Origin: Mycobacterium sp. 3519A
GTDB taxonomy: Bacteria; Actinomycetota; Actinomycetes; Mycobacteriales; Mycobacteriaceae
NCBI RefSeq assembly: GCF_900240945.1
Contig: NZ_OESG01000013.1
Coordinates: 1,488,001-1,552,000, forward strand
Direction: 5' to 3'
DNA: 64,000 bases
The notes under the pieces were generated by a model that was not told the origin of the DNA, ran no database searches, and worked only from the letters and a program-made list of their open reading frames with translations. The position numbers were made by a program, and so were the translations under genes. Below, one piece after another: positions 17,201-25,689 of the stretch (positions are counted from its first letter, which is position 1; the number at the start of each line of letters is the position of its first letter).

Positions 17201-18643
17201 ATGGCGAGCCCATCGCGACGCCACACGCTAGGCTTCTGTCTCGTGGCCTGGGGGGGACTCGAGCGGCTGCACGCGGAGATACGGGCGCGCGCAGCGTTGG
17301 TCGACGCCGGGTCGGCGGCGGTCGCCGCTCGGCCCGACCATCGGTTGCGCTGGTTCGGGTTGCGCTTCGCCAGCCACGAGACCGAGGGCCAGTACCGCAA
17401 GTGGCGTATCGCGACGGCGACACCGTTCGCACGCGTTGGCTACATCGGGTCGATCCCGAGCTGGTGCCTGTTGCTGGTGGCGGTCATCGTTCTCGACGTC
17501 GACTCCGCGGGCAAGGCGGTGCCGCCGATCGTCGGCTGGGTCGTACTGCTCATCGTGCTCACCGCGTTGACATTCCCGGAGGCACTGCGTCCGTCGGTGA
17601 TGCCGCTCGCAGCGCTCGCCAACTGTCTGGCGGGATTCCTGATCGTCTGGCTGTTGTCCGATGTACTGGTGACCTCGGAGGGGCCGGCGTGGCGGGCCGG
17701 CGCCATGACCGGCGGCATGCTGATCGTGATGTTCTTCGGCTTCGCGATCTTTCGAGTCCCGCCCATGCTCGCGGTGGCGGGGGTGACGCCGTACGTCGCT
17801 TTCGCCTCCTATCGCCTCTACGACAGTTACGACGCCGGCCGGATCAGCGCCGTCGAGGCGGGCGGGCTGGGCGCGATCCAGTGGATCGCCTACCTGGGCT
17901 GCCTGCTGGTCTGCATCGTCATCGAGATCGTGTCGCGCCGCTCGTTCTGCAAAGACCAGATCATCGGCGCGCAGCAGCGCGACCTGCAGCGCAGCGCCGA
18001 GACGATCCGGCGTTACGTACCAGCCGCTGTCGCCAAGCACATCGTCGCCGGCGACACCGCGGGCATCGGGGAGCCGTCGCGGCGACGCGTCACCGTCCTG
18101 TTCATCGACCTCGTCGGATTCACGATGTTGGCCGACCGTGTCGAGGCGGAGGTGCTCACGCTCATCGTCAACGACTACATGTCGGCGATGACCGAGATCG
18201 TCGACGACTTCGGCGGAACGGTCAGCGAATTCGGCGGCGACGGGTTCATGGCGATGTTCGGCGCGCCCGACGAGATGGACCCGGAGGAGCAGGCCGTCCG
18301 CGCCGTCCGCGCCGCCCAGGCGATGCAGGCCCGACTGCCGTCCTTGGAGGAAGGCTGGCGCAAACTCGGTGCGACCGAACCGCTGAAGATGCGCGCCGGC
18401 ATCAACAGCGGCGTGCTGAGCGTGGGCAGCTTCGGCTCGAACGGCCGGATGATCTACACGGCCATCGGGCTGCAGGCCAACATTGCGGCGCGACTCCAGA
18501 CCAAGTGCGAGCCCGGCGGGATCCTGCTCAGCGATGCGACCTGGCACCTGGTCAAGGACAGGATCTGTTGTGAGCCGCAGGGGGAGGTCGAGTGCAAAGG
18601 CGTGCACTACCCCGTACGGGTGCACGTGCCGCTTGCCGAATGA
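17201..18643 (+). CDS. Membrane-bound class III adenylate cyclase
   Basis: 480 residues. The N-terminal half has about six membrane segments between residues 80 and 245, for example WCLLLVAVIVLDV, VVLLIVLTALTF and IVMFFGFAIF. A short linker follows, with RYVPAAVAKHIVAGD. The cyclase domain (about 295-460) has both metal aspartates, in VLFIDLVGFTML (near 302) and FGGDGFMAMFG (near 345). The transition-state segment IGLQANIAARLQ supplies the Asn and Arg. It should make cAMP from ATP in a membrane-regulated manner. The start could instead be a downstream GTG. It is transcribed away from the amidohydrolase and ends 7 bases from ybdD. Confidence 0.88.
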   Translation: MASPSRRHTLGFCLVAWGGLERLHAEIRARAALVDAGSAAVAARPDHRLRWFGLRFASHETEGQYRKWRIATATPFARVGYIGSIPSWCLLLVAVIVLDVDSAGKAVPPIVGWVVLLIVLTALTFPEALRPSVMPLAALANCLAGFLIVWLLSDVLVTSEGPAWRAGAMTGGMLIVMFFGFAIFRVPPMLAVAGVTPYVAFASYRLYDSYDAGRISAVEAGGLGAIQWIAYLGCLLVCIVIEIVSRRSFCKDQIIGAQQRDLQRSAETIRRYVPAAVAKHIVAGDTAGIGEPSRRRVTVLFIDLVGFTMLADRVEAEVLTLIVNDYMSAMTEIVDDFGGTVSEFGGDGFMAMFGAPDEMDPEEQAVRAVRAAQAMQARLPSLEEGWRKLGATEPLKMRAGINSGVLSVGSFGSNGRMIYTAIGLQANIAARLQTKCEPGGILLSDATWHLVKDRICCEPQGEVECKGVHYPVRVHVPLAE

Positions 18644-18650
18644 GCCGCTG

Positions 18651-18842
18651 CTAGCAGCAGCGCGGGTTGGGGTTCGACTCCGTCGCGTCGTGCCGCATCC
18701 GCCAATACTCCCGCTCGGACATCACCGGTTCGCCCGGGTGCGTACGCCTGCGATGCTCGACGTAGCGCCGGTAATGGTTGTCACCCATCAATGTGCCCCA
18801 GTACCAACCGATCTGGCGTGCGACTTCGGTAGCGCGTCCCAT
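18651..18842 (-). CDS. ybdD: YbdD/YjiX family small protein (CstA partner)
   Basis: 63 residues, matching the family in length. Hallmarks are a conserved DNHYRRYVEHRRRTHPGEPVM core and a C-terminal Arg-Cys-Cys end, as in E. coli YbdD/YjiX. The family is encoded next to CstA/BtsT transporters and is needed for their function. Its start overlaps the last 55 bases of cstA in another frame, tighter than the usual few-base overlap, so its translation is probably coupled. A shorter start inside (GDNHYRRY) would remove the overlap but lose conserved residues. Confidence 0.85.
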   Translation of the reverse strand: MGRATEVARQIGWYWGTLMGDNHYRRYVEHRRRTHPGEPVMSEREYWRMRHDATESNPNPRCC

Positions 18843-21079
18843 TGCTTTTGCACCTCCCGTTCCGGCTTGGTGGGAATGAGGCCCGATGGCGCGAAGATCC
18901 GCGACGGCACCGGTTCGTCCTCGGTCAACGGTGTGGCCGTGCCGCGAAGTGATTTGAGCACCACGACGATTCCGGCGACGAACACGATGACGACGACGGA
19001 CGCGAACACGATCGACAATGTCCCCTGGATGAACGTGTTGCGGACGATCTTGTCGACGTCGGCCGGGGTCTTGGCGCTCAGGCACAGTTTGCCCGCCGCC
19101 TGCGCCGCTTCGCAGATGCTGTGCTGCTTCCAGTAGCCGACCTTCGGGTCGGCGGAGAAGATCTTCTGCCACGATGCGGTCAAGGTGACGACGAGATCCC
19201 AGAACAACGGAAGTGCCGGTATCCACGCCCATTTCACGAGTCCGCGCTTGACGACCACGACGGTGACCACCGTCAGCGCAATCGCGGCCAACAGTTGATT
19301 GGCGATGCCGAACAACGGGAACAGTGTGTTGATGCCGCCGAGCGGATCGGTGACGCCCATCAGCAGGATGCTGCCCCACGCGGCGACGACGATGACGCTG
19401 CAAATCCACGCGCCCACACGCCAACTCGGGTTCTGCAGCTTCTTCATCGGCCCGCCGAGATTGCCGAGACCGTCGGAGAGCATGAACCGCGCGACGCGTG
19501 TGCCCGCGTCGACAGTGGTGAGGATGAACAGCGCCTCGAACATGATCGCGAAGTGGTACCAGAACGCTTTGAGCGCTTGGCCGCCGAACACCTGGTGCAG
19601 CACCTCCGACATGCCGAACGCGAGCGTCGGCGCCCCGCCGGTGCGCGACACGATGCTCTTCTCGCCGACGGCCTCTGCCGCCTGGGTGATTTCGCCCGGG
19701 GTGATCGGATTGCCGGAAAGGCCAAGACCGTTGACGTAGTCAGCCGCGGTCTGCGCGGTGGTGCCGGTCTGCGCCGCAGGCGCATTCATCACGAAGTACA
19801 GATGCTGGTTGATGATGGCCGCGGTGATCAACGCCATGATCGCGACGAACGACTCGGTGAGCATGCCGCCGTAGCCGATCAGCCGCATCTGGCTTTCCTT
19901 CTCCAGCAGCTTCGGCGTGGTGCCCGACGAGATGAGCGCGTGGAAGCCCGACAGCGCCCCGCAGGCGATCGTGATGAACAGGAACGGGAACAGTGAACCG
20001 GCGAACACCGGGCCGGTGCCCTTCGTGGCGAACTGGGAGATCGCGGGCGCCTCCATGATGGGGCGGGCCAACAGGATGCCGATCGCCAGCAGCGCGATGG
20101 TGCCGACCTTCATGAACGTCGACAAGTAGTCGCGAGGCGCGAGCAGCAACCACACCGGCAGCACCGACGCGCAGAACCCGTAGATGATGATGCACCACGA
20201 CAGGGTCACCTTCGACAGCGTGAACCAGTCTGCACCCCACGAGGTTTCAGCGACCCAGCCGCCCGCGACCACGGCCAGCAGCAACAGCGCGACGCCGATC
20301 AGCGACACCTCGGAAACCCGGCCTGGACGCAGGAACCGCAAGTAGATACCCATGAAGATCGCGATCGGAATCGTCATCGCGATGGAGAAGACGCCCCACG
20401 GGCTTTCGGCGAGCGCGCCGACGACCACCAGCGCCAGCACCGCGAGCAGGATCACCATGATCACCAGCACGCCGATGATGGCCGCGGCGCCGCCGATGGC
20501 GCCGAGTTCGTCGCGCGCCATCTGGCCAAGGGAGCGGCCGCGTCGACGCACCGAAATCGACAACACCAGATAGTCCTGCACGCAACCGGCGAGTACGGCG
20601 CCGATGATGATCCAGATGGTGCCGGGCAGATAGCCCATCTGCATCGCGAGTACGGGGCCGACAAGCGGTCCCGCGCCTGCGATCGCAGCAAAGTGATGAC
20701 CGTAGAGCACCCGCCGGTCGGTCGGCATGTAGTCGGTGCCGTTTTCGAAAAGCTCAGCGGGGGTGGCGGTGTCGTCACGCGGACGCACGATCTTCATTTC
20801 GATCAGCCGCGCATAGAAGCGGAAGCCGATCACGTAGGTGCAGATCGCGGCGATGACGAACCACACCGCGTTCACGGTCTCCCCGCGGAAGAACGCGATG
20901 ATCGCCCACGCGATCGCGCCGAGCAGCGCGACGATCCCGAAGATGATCTTGTGTTTGGTGGTGATCGGGGACCGGTCGATGATTGCTACCGGCGGCAGAT
21001 CCTTTTCGGTGCGGATATAGGTGACGTCGCCGTCTTGCTCCTCGATGCGGTCCGATGGTGCGGCGGTGGGTGTTGCCAC
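18788..21079 (-). CDS. cstA: Carbon starvation protein CstA family transporter
   Basis: I start it at the GTG at 21079, preceded by AGGGAG in AGGGAGAGACC, giving 763 residues. An ATG at 21097 is an alternative. After a roughly 45-residue cytoplasmic leader come about 16-18 membrane segments. The family core motifs YGHHFAAIAGAGPLVGPVLA and MQMGYLPGTIWIIIGAVLAG are near 140-185, with FALISSGTTPKLL-like sequence in the middle. CstA/BtsT proteins take up pyruvate and, in some reports, peptides under carbon starvation. It lies 92 bases after ligB, the same neighbour as in M. tuberculosis, and is followed by its partner ybdD. Confidence 0.92.
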   Translation of the reverse strand: MATPTAAPSDRIEEQDGDVTYIRTEKDLPPVAIIDRSPITTKHKIIFGIVALLGAIAWAIIAFFRGETVNAVWFVIAAICTYVIGFRFYARLIEMKIVRPRDDTATPAELFENGTDYMPTDRRVLYGHHFAAIAGAGPLVGPVLAMQMGYLPGTIWIIIGAVLAGCVQDYLVLSISVRRRGRSLGQMARDELGAIGGAAAIIGVLVIMVILLAVLALVVVGALAESPWGVFSIAMTIPIAIFMGIYLRFLRPGRVSEVSLIGVALLLLAVVAGGWVAETSWGADWFTLSKVTLSWCIIIYGFCASVLPVWLLLAPRDYLSTFMKVGTIALLAIGILLARPIMEAPAISQFATKGTGPVFAGSLFPFLFITIACGALSGFHALISSGTTPKLLEKESQMRLIGYGGMLTESFVAIMALITAAIINQHLYFVMNAPAAQTGTTAQTAADYVNGLGLSGNPITPGEITQAAEAVGEKSIVSRTGGAPTLAFGMSEVLHQVFGGQALKAFWYHFAIMFEALFILTTVDAGTRVARFMLSDGLGNLGGPMKKLQNPSWRVGAWICSVIVVAAWGSILLMGVTDPLGGINTLFPLFGIANQLLAAIALTVVTVVVVKRGLVKWAWIPALPLFWDLVVTLTASWQKIFSADPKVGYWKQHSICEAAQAAGKLCLSAKTPADVDKIVRNTFIQGTLSIVFASVVVIVFVAGIVVVLKSLRGTATPLTEDEPVPSRIFAPSGLIPTKPEREVQKQWDALPKSHARSVGTGAH

Positions 21080-21171
21080 GGTCTCTCCCTGAAACATCGC
21101 TGTTCTACCCGGTGCAGTGATCCTTTCACCGCACGAAACGGCGTTGGGCCGATTCCCAGGTTTCACTTCGG

Positions 21172-22719
21172 TTATGACCCACGTTCATACAGGGCGCGCA
21201 CAGTCTCGACGGTGTCGGCCTCTGCCGGGCTCTTGTCGTCCCGATAGCGCAGAACGCGGGCGAATCGCAAAGCCATCCCGCCCGGATAGCGCGACGAGCC
21301 CTGAACGCCGTCGAACGCGATCTCGACGACCTGCTCGGGCCGCACCTTGACGACGTAGCCGTCGGTGGGCCCGTCGGCCAACTCCGTGAACCGGGCGGTC
21401 TGCCACTCGAGCATCGCGTCGGTCATGCCCTTGAAAGTCTTTCCCAGCATGACGAATCCGCCCGTCGCGGGGTCGCGCGCGCCGAGATGAATGTTGGAAA
21501 GTTTGCCTGTGCGGCGGCCGGACCCCCATTCGACTGCGAGGACCACCAGATCGAGAGTGTGCACCGGCTTGACCTTGAGCCAACCCGCGCCGCGCCGACC
21601 CGCTTCATAGGGCGCGGTAAGCGACTTGGCCATCACCCCTTCGTGACCCGCGTCGAGGGTGACGTCGAGAAACCGTTGCGCGGCCTCGGCGTCGTCGGTG
21701 ATCAACCGGTCCACCCGGTGGGCGGACGGCACGATGGCGTCCAACGCGGCGATCCGGTCTCTGGCAGGCAGGTCCAGCAGATCCTCACCGTCGAGGTGCA
21801 GCAGGTCGAAGACGAACACCGACAACGGTTGTGCGTCTCTGGCCGCCGCGATGTCGACCGAGCGGCCGAACCGTGACGCGGTCACCTGGAATCGGTGCGG
21901 CCGACCGTCGGGTCGCAGCGCGATGGCCTCGGCGTCGGCGATCAGGTCGGTGACGGGCAGTGCCAATGCCGCTTCGACGACCTCTGGTAGCCGTTCGGTG
22001 ACGTCGTCGAGGCTGCGGGTGTAGATCGAGACGTCGTTGCCTGCGCGATGGACCTGTACCCGCGCACCGTCCAGCTTGGCCTCGAAAACGCCTGTGCCAC
22101 CGAGGCGTTCGAGTGCTTCACGAACACCGGTGGCGGTCTGGGCGAGCATCGGGCCGACGGGTTGTCCGACTTTGAGGGTGAACCGGTCGAGCGCGGTTTC
22201 GTCCCCGGTGAGCGCGGCGGCCGCGACCGCGGGCAGGTCGCCCCCCAGCATCGCGGCTCGGCGCACGACGGGTGCGGCGATGCCGGCGGCCTTTGCGACG
22301 GCGTCGGCCATCACGCCGACGAGAGCGCCCTGGCGCAGTTCGCCGCCGAGCAGCCTGCGCAGGAAGGTCTGCTCGGATTCGGTGGCCGCGGCGAACAGTC
22401 CGGTGACCAGGCCGGCCCGACGGGCCTGCGAACCCTTGCCCGCGACCTGGCCGATCTCGCTGAACGCCGCATCGACCTGCAGCACGGTCAGCGTCGGCTG
22501 ATCGGCCGCAGGCGGCAGCGAGCGCAACGCCGCCCAGCCGACCCCGATCTGGCGTTGCGGCAGCTCGCCGGACAACCAGGACACCACGACCGCGACCTGC
22601 TTGGGGTCCCCCTCGGCGCCCGCCACCCGCAGCAGGTCCGCGATGCGGGTGATTTTGGCCAGCCGTGCGGAGATCGCGCCAACTTCGGCCGACGCGGCGG
22701 CCACGTCACTCAGCTGCAC
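21172..22719 (-). CDS. ligB: ATP-dependent DNA ligase, LigB type
   Basis: 515 residues from a GTG. The N-terminal DNA-binding domain contains [20 protein letters not shown] and [19 protein letters not shown]. The nucleotidyltransferase domain has motif [14 protein letters not shown] (adenylated Lys near 213), motif [14 protein letters not shown], motif [14 protein letters not shown] sequence and motif [13 protein letters not shown]. An OB-fold domain follows, ending near [14 protein letters not shown]. It seals nicks in DNA using ATP. The architecture and the cstA neighbour match mycobacterial LigB, an accessory ligase. It is 21 bases downstream of the small YqeY-like gene. Confidence 0.93.
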   Translation of the reverse strand: MQLSDVAAASAEVGAISARLAKITRIADLLRVAGAEGDPKQVAVVVSWLSGELPQRQIGVGWAALRSLPPAADQPTLTVLQVDAAFSEIGQVAGKGSQARRAGLVTGLFAAATESEQTFLRRLLGGELRQGALVGVMADAVAKAAGIAAPVVRRAAMLGGDLPAVAAAALTGDETALDRFTLKVGQPVGPMLAQTATGVREALERLGGTGVFEAKLDGARVQVHRAGNDVSIYTRSLDDVTERLPEVVEAALALPVTDLIADAEAIALRPDGRPHRFQVTASRFGRSVDIAAARDAQPLSVFVFDLLHLDGEDLLDLPARDRIAALDAIVPSAHRVDRLITDDAEAAQRFLDVTLDAGHEGVMAKSLTAPYEAGRRGAGWLKVKPVHTLDLVVLAVEWGSGRRTGKLSNIHLGARDPATGGFVMLGKTFKGMTDAMLEWQTARFTELADGPTDGYVVKVRPEQVVEIAFDGVQGSSRYPGGMALRFARVLRYRDDKSPAEADTVETVRALYERGS

Positions 22720-22740
22720 GGCCCCAGCCTGGCACGGCCG

Positions 22741-23103
22741 TCAGACATCTCCCAGGAACCCGGCCAGCACGGCCGCCTCGGCGTGCAGCGTGGTTGCGCG
22801 TTCGGGGTGTGTCGCAGCGACGGAGCGGGCAGCAGCGAGGCGCTCGTCGATCTCGCCGTGCAGCAGTTCGCGGATCTCGGCGTCGGACAGCTCGCGACGC
22901 GCGGCCTCCGCGGCGCCCAGTCCGGCGACGGCGTTGGCTATCGCGCCGCGGGACAGTCTGTCCGGCAGGGCGGGTACGGCTTCGGCGTTGTCGATCGCAC
23001 TCAGTGCGCAGCGCAACGCCGAAACGCGGGTGGCGTCCCGGTTCTTTCGTGCGGCAAGCAGCTCGTCGCGCAGCTTGGCTCGCCAGAGAGTTGCGTGCGA
23101 CAT
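22741..23103 (-). CDS. GatB/YqeY domain-containing protein
   Basis: 120 residues from the ATG at 23103. An all-helical YqeY-like protein: LWRAKLRDELLAARKNRDATRVSALRCALSAIDNAEA, then a SDAEIRELLHGEIDERLAAA segment resembling the tail domain of GatB amidotransferase subunits. YqeY proteins are thought to interact with tRNA or amidotransferases, but their role is unproven. It is shorter than typical YqeY (about 150). It reads toward ligB with a 21-base gap and probably shares its transcript. A G12 tract lies 77-88 bases upstream of its start. Confidence 0.7.
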   Translation of the reverse strand: MSHATLWRAKLRDELLAARKNRDATRVSALRCALSAIDNAEAVPALPDRLSRGAIANAVAGLGAAEAARRELSDAEIRELLHGEIDERLAAARSVAATHPERATTLHAEAAVLAGFLGDV

Positions 23104-23179
23104 GGCATGCCAACCTAGGCGCGAGAGACCGCATTTGCACATGATTTTCCGGCGTGTCGACGTTCAGACGCGGTCACTC

Positions 23180-23191
23180 GGGGGGGGGGGG
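23180..23191. repeat. G12 homopolymer tract
   Basis: Twelve consecutive G between the stop of the molybdenum oxidoreductase (23206) and the start of the YqeY-like gene (23103). Such a tract can change length by slippage and here could alter the leader of the YqeY-ligB transcript. It is also a typical trouble spot, or poly-G artefact, of short-read sequencing. Confidence 0.8.
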
Positions 23192-23205
23192 CGGGAGCTA
23201 CCGGG

Positions 23206-24762
23206 TTACCGCACCGCGAACTGCACCGAGTGCCACCCGGTGGCGCCGTCGGGAACCGGGTCGGCGATGTCGGGCGTCTGCACCGCGCCGGTGTTGTCGG
23301 TGGCGCGCACGGTGATGGTGTGCAGGCCGGACTCGGTGGCCTGCCAGTTGAAGCTCCACAGCCGCCAGGTGTCGTTGGAGTACGACGCGCCGAGGTCGGC
23401 GGGCTGCCAGGCGCCCTGCGTGGTCGGCCCGTCGATGCGGACCTCCACCGCCCGCACGCCACGGTGCTGCGCCCACGCGATGCCGCCGAACGTCACGGGA
23501 CCCTTGGCGACGTCCTGCCCGCTGCGTGGCACATCGATGCGGGACTCCGTCTTGATGGGCCCCTTCGCCGACCAGCCGTGCTGCGTCCAGAACGCCTCGG
23601 CCTCGTCGAACCGCGTCAGCTCCAAGTCGACCACCCACTTGGTTGCCGACACATAGCCGTACAGGCCGGGCACCACGAGTCGGGCCGGATAGCCGTGCTC
23701 GGTGGGCAGCGGCTGACCGTTCATCGCGACCGCCAGCAGCGCGTCACGCGTGTCGGTGAGCGCCTCGACAGGTGTGCCTGCGGTGAACCCGTCGATCGAC
23801 GTCGACAGCACCATGTCGGCGTCCGGATGCACACCGGCCTCAGCCAGCAGGTCACGCACCCGGTATCCCGTCCACGCGGCGTTCGAAATGAGGTCGCCGC
23901 CAACGGGATTCGACACACATGTCAGGGTCACCAGCTTCTCGACGGCGTCGAACCGGTCGAGGTCCTCGAAGTGGAAGGTGATCTCGCGGTCCACCATGCC
24001 GTGAATCTTCAGTTGCCACTCGGAGCGAGCCAGCTGCGGCACCGTCAACGCGGTGTCGATCCGGTAGAAATCGGCGTTGCTGGTGACAAACGACGGCAGC
24101 GCAACACCTTTGGGCTGCACTGTCGGCGGCACCGGCGGGGCGGCCACGTCGACGCGCGGCAGTGCGAAGGAGTTGCGATCACCCGACACCGACGACAGCA
24201 TCCGCGTCAGCACCACGCCTGCGACGCCGCTGAGCGCTCCGGCGCCGAGAAATCCCATCGTCACCAACGACAATCGGCGACCGCGGTCGGGGGCGTCAGA
24301 GTCGCGGGAGTCACCGGACTCCGATGCGTCGGCGAACCGCCCGGAGACGAGCAGCCGCAGCACCGCGACACCGCACACCGTGCCGATCACAGTGGGCACG
24401 ATGTCTGCCGGCGTCGCGCCCGCACGCGAAAGCACCGCCGCGCACCCGAGGATGCCCGCGACGACGATGGCGATGCTGCCCACCGGGACGCGTCGCGTCT
24501 CCCACCGCGCGGTCACCGCCGCGATGAGCGCGATGACCCCGAGGATGAGGACCGACAGGAAGAGCTTGTCCGCGGTGCCGAAGGTCTGAATCGTCCACTC
24601 TTTGACCGGACCCGGCGTCAGGTCGATGATCGCCGACCCGACCGCGGTGCGCGCGTCGGCCTGCGGGCCGAACGCCACCGCGATCAATTGGGTGACACCG
24701 AGGGCGACGGCAGCGGCCGCGATGCCGGCCATCATCCGCTTGTCGGCCGCAGGTTCGGACAT
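23206..24762 (-). CDS. Membrane-anchored molybdopterin oxidoreductase (sulfite oxidase fold)
   Basis: 518 residues from the ATG at 24762 (a TTG six bases earlier is possible). Four or five N-terminal membrane segments (about 10-130) and another near 165-185 precede the periplasmic SUOX-fold domain. The molybdenum-ligand cysteine is near 281 in LVTLTCVSNPVGGDL. Pterin-contacting GYPARLVVPGLYGYVSAKW-like sequence follows. The C-terminal immunoglobulin-like dimerisation domain runs from about 400 to the end (VEVRIDGPTTQGAWQPADL, HTITVRATDNTG). It resembles YedY/sulfite-oxidase-type proteins fused to a membrane anchor. The electron partner and substrate are unknown. Confidence 0.85.
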   Translation of the reverse strand: MSEPAADKRMMAGIAAAAVALGVTQLIAVAFGPQADARTAVGSAIIDLTPGPVKEWTIQTFGTADKLFLSVLILGVIALIAAVTARWETRRVPVGSIAIVVAGILGCAAVLSRAGATPADIVPTVIGTVCGVAVLRLLVSGRFADASESGDSRDSDAPDRGRRLSLVTMGFLGAGALSGVAGVVLTRMLSSVSGDRNSFALPRVDVAAPPVPPTVQPKGVALPSFVTSNADFYRIDTALTVPQLARSEWQLKIHGMVDREITFHFEDLDRFDAVEKLVTLTCVSNPVGGDLISNAAWTGYRVRDLLAEAGVHPDADMVLSTSIDGFTAGTPVEALTDTRDALLAVAMNGQPLPTEHGYPARLVVPGLYGYVSATKWVVDLELTRFDEAEAFWTQHGWSAKGPIKTESRIDVPRSGQDVAKGPVTFGGIAWAQHRGVRAVEVRIDGPTTQGAWQPADLGASYSNDTWRLWSFNWQATESGLHTITVRATDNTGAVQTPDIADPVPDGATGWHSVQFAVR

Positions 24763-24898
24763 AGCCAAAACCTACCTGCGCGACCCGGCGGCAGACCTTA
24801 CGAAGTCGTGACGGCGACGGTGCGCCCGAAAGCCTTACCGAATGCGCGATGAGCTAAGTTGCCTTTACGGTTTGACCACCTTTTGGAAAGGCAGCTGA

Positions 24899-25666
24899 AT
24901 GGAGATCGAGGGCAAGAAGGCCGTCATCGTCGGTGGGGCGTCCGGCTTCGGAAAGGCGACCGCCGAATTGTTGGCCAAGCGCGGCGCCAGTGTGGCGGTG
25001 CTGGATCGGCCGCAGTCGAAGGGCAAGGACGTCGCCGACGCCATCGGTGGTTCGTTCTTCGAGGTGGACGTCACCGACTTCGACGGTACGGAGACCGTGC
25101 TGCAGCAGGCGGTGGACGCACTCGGCGCCCTCCACATCATCGTGACCACCGCCGGTGGCGGAATCGGCGAGCGCACCGTCAAGAAGGACGGGCCGCACAG
25201 CCTGGAGTCCTTCCGCAGAACCGTCGACCTCAACCTGATCGGCACCTTCAACATCAGCCGGCTGGCGGCGTGGCAGATGAGCAAGCAGGACCTCGTCGAC
25301 GACGAGCAGGAAGAGCGCGGCGTCATCATCAACACGGCGTCGATCGCCGCGTTCGAGGGCCAGATCGGCCAGGTCGCCTACACCGCGTCCAAGGCCGCGA
25401 TCGCGGGTATGTGCCTGACCATGGCGCGTGATCTGGGCAGCCTCGGCATCCGGGCACTCGCGATCGCGCCGAGCCTGTTCGCCACCGGACTGACCGAAGG
25501 CATCCCCGACGATTTCGCCAAGGCGCTCACCAAGGACGCCGCGTTCCCCAAGCGGCTCGGCAAGCCGGAGGAGTACGCCAAGCTGGTCGCGGCGATCGTC
25601 GAGAACCCGATGCTCAACGGCCAGTGCCTGAGACTGGACGCGGGCCAACGTTTCGCTCCTAAGTAG
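24899..25666 (+). CDS. SDR-family 3-hydroxyacyl-CoA dehydrogenase-like protein
   Basis: 255 residues from an ATG with GGAAAGG at 24885-24891. A short-chain dehydrogenase: the NAD-binding motif GGASGFGKATAE near 12-23, an aspartate after the second strand (VAVLDRPQ) indicating NAD, and the catalytic Ser and YTASKAA pair near 157-172. The insertion QDLVDDEQEERGVIINTASI and the end of the protein resemble type 10 17-beta-hydroxysteroid / 3-hydroxy-2-methylbutyryl-CoA dehydrogenases, which act in beta-oxidation of short branched acyl-CoAs. It is followed after 23 bases by the PoxB-like gene. Confidence 0.85.
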   Translation: MEIEGKKAVIVGGASGFGKATAELLAKRGASVAVLDRPQSKGKDVADAIGGSFFEVDVTDFDGTETVLQQAVDALGALHIIVTTAGGGIGERTVKKDGPHSLESFRRTVDLNLIGTFNISRLAAWQMSKQDLVDDEQEERGVIINTASIAAFEGQIGQVAYTASKAAIAGMCLTMARDLGSLGIRALAIAPSLFATGLTEGIPDDFAKALTKDAAFPKRLGKPEEYAKLVAAIVENPMLNGQCLRLDAGQRFAPK

Positions 25667-25689
25667 GGCAGCCGCGCTACGCTGCCCAC

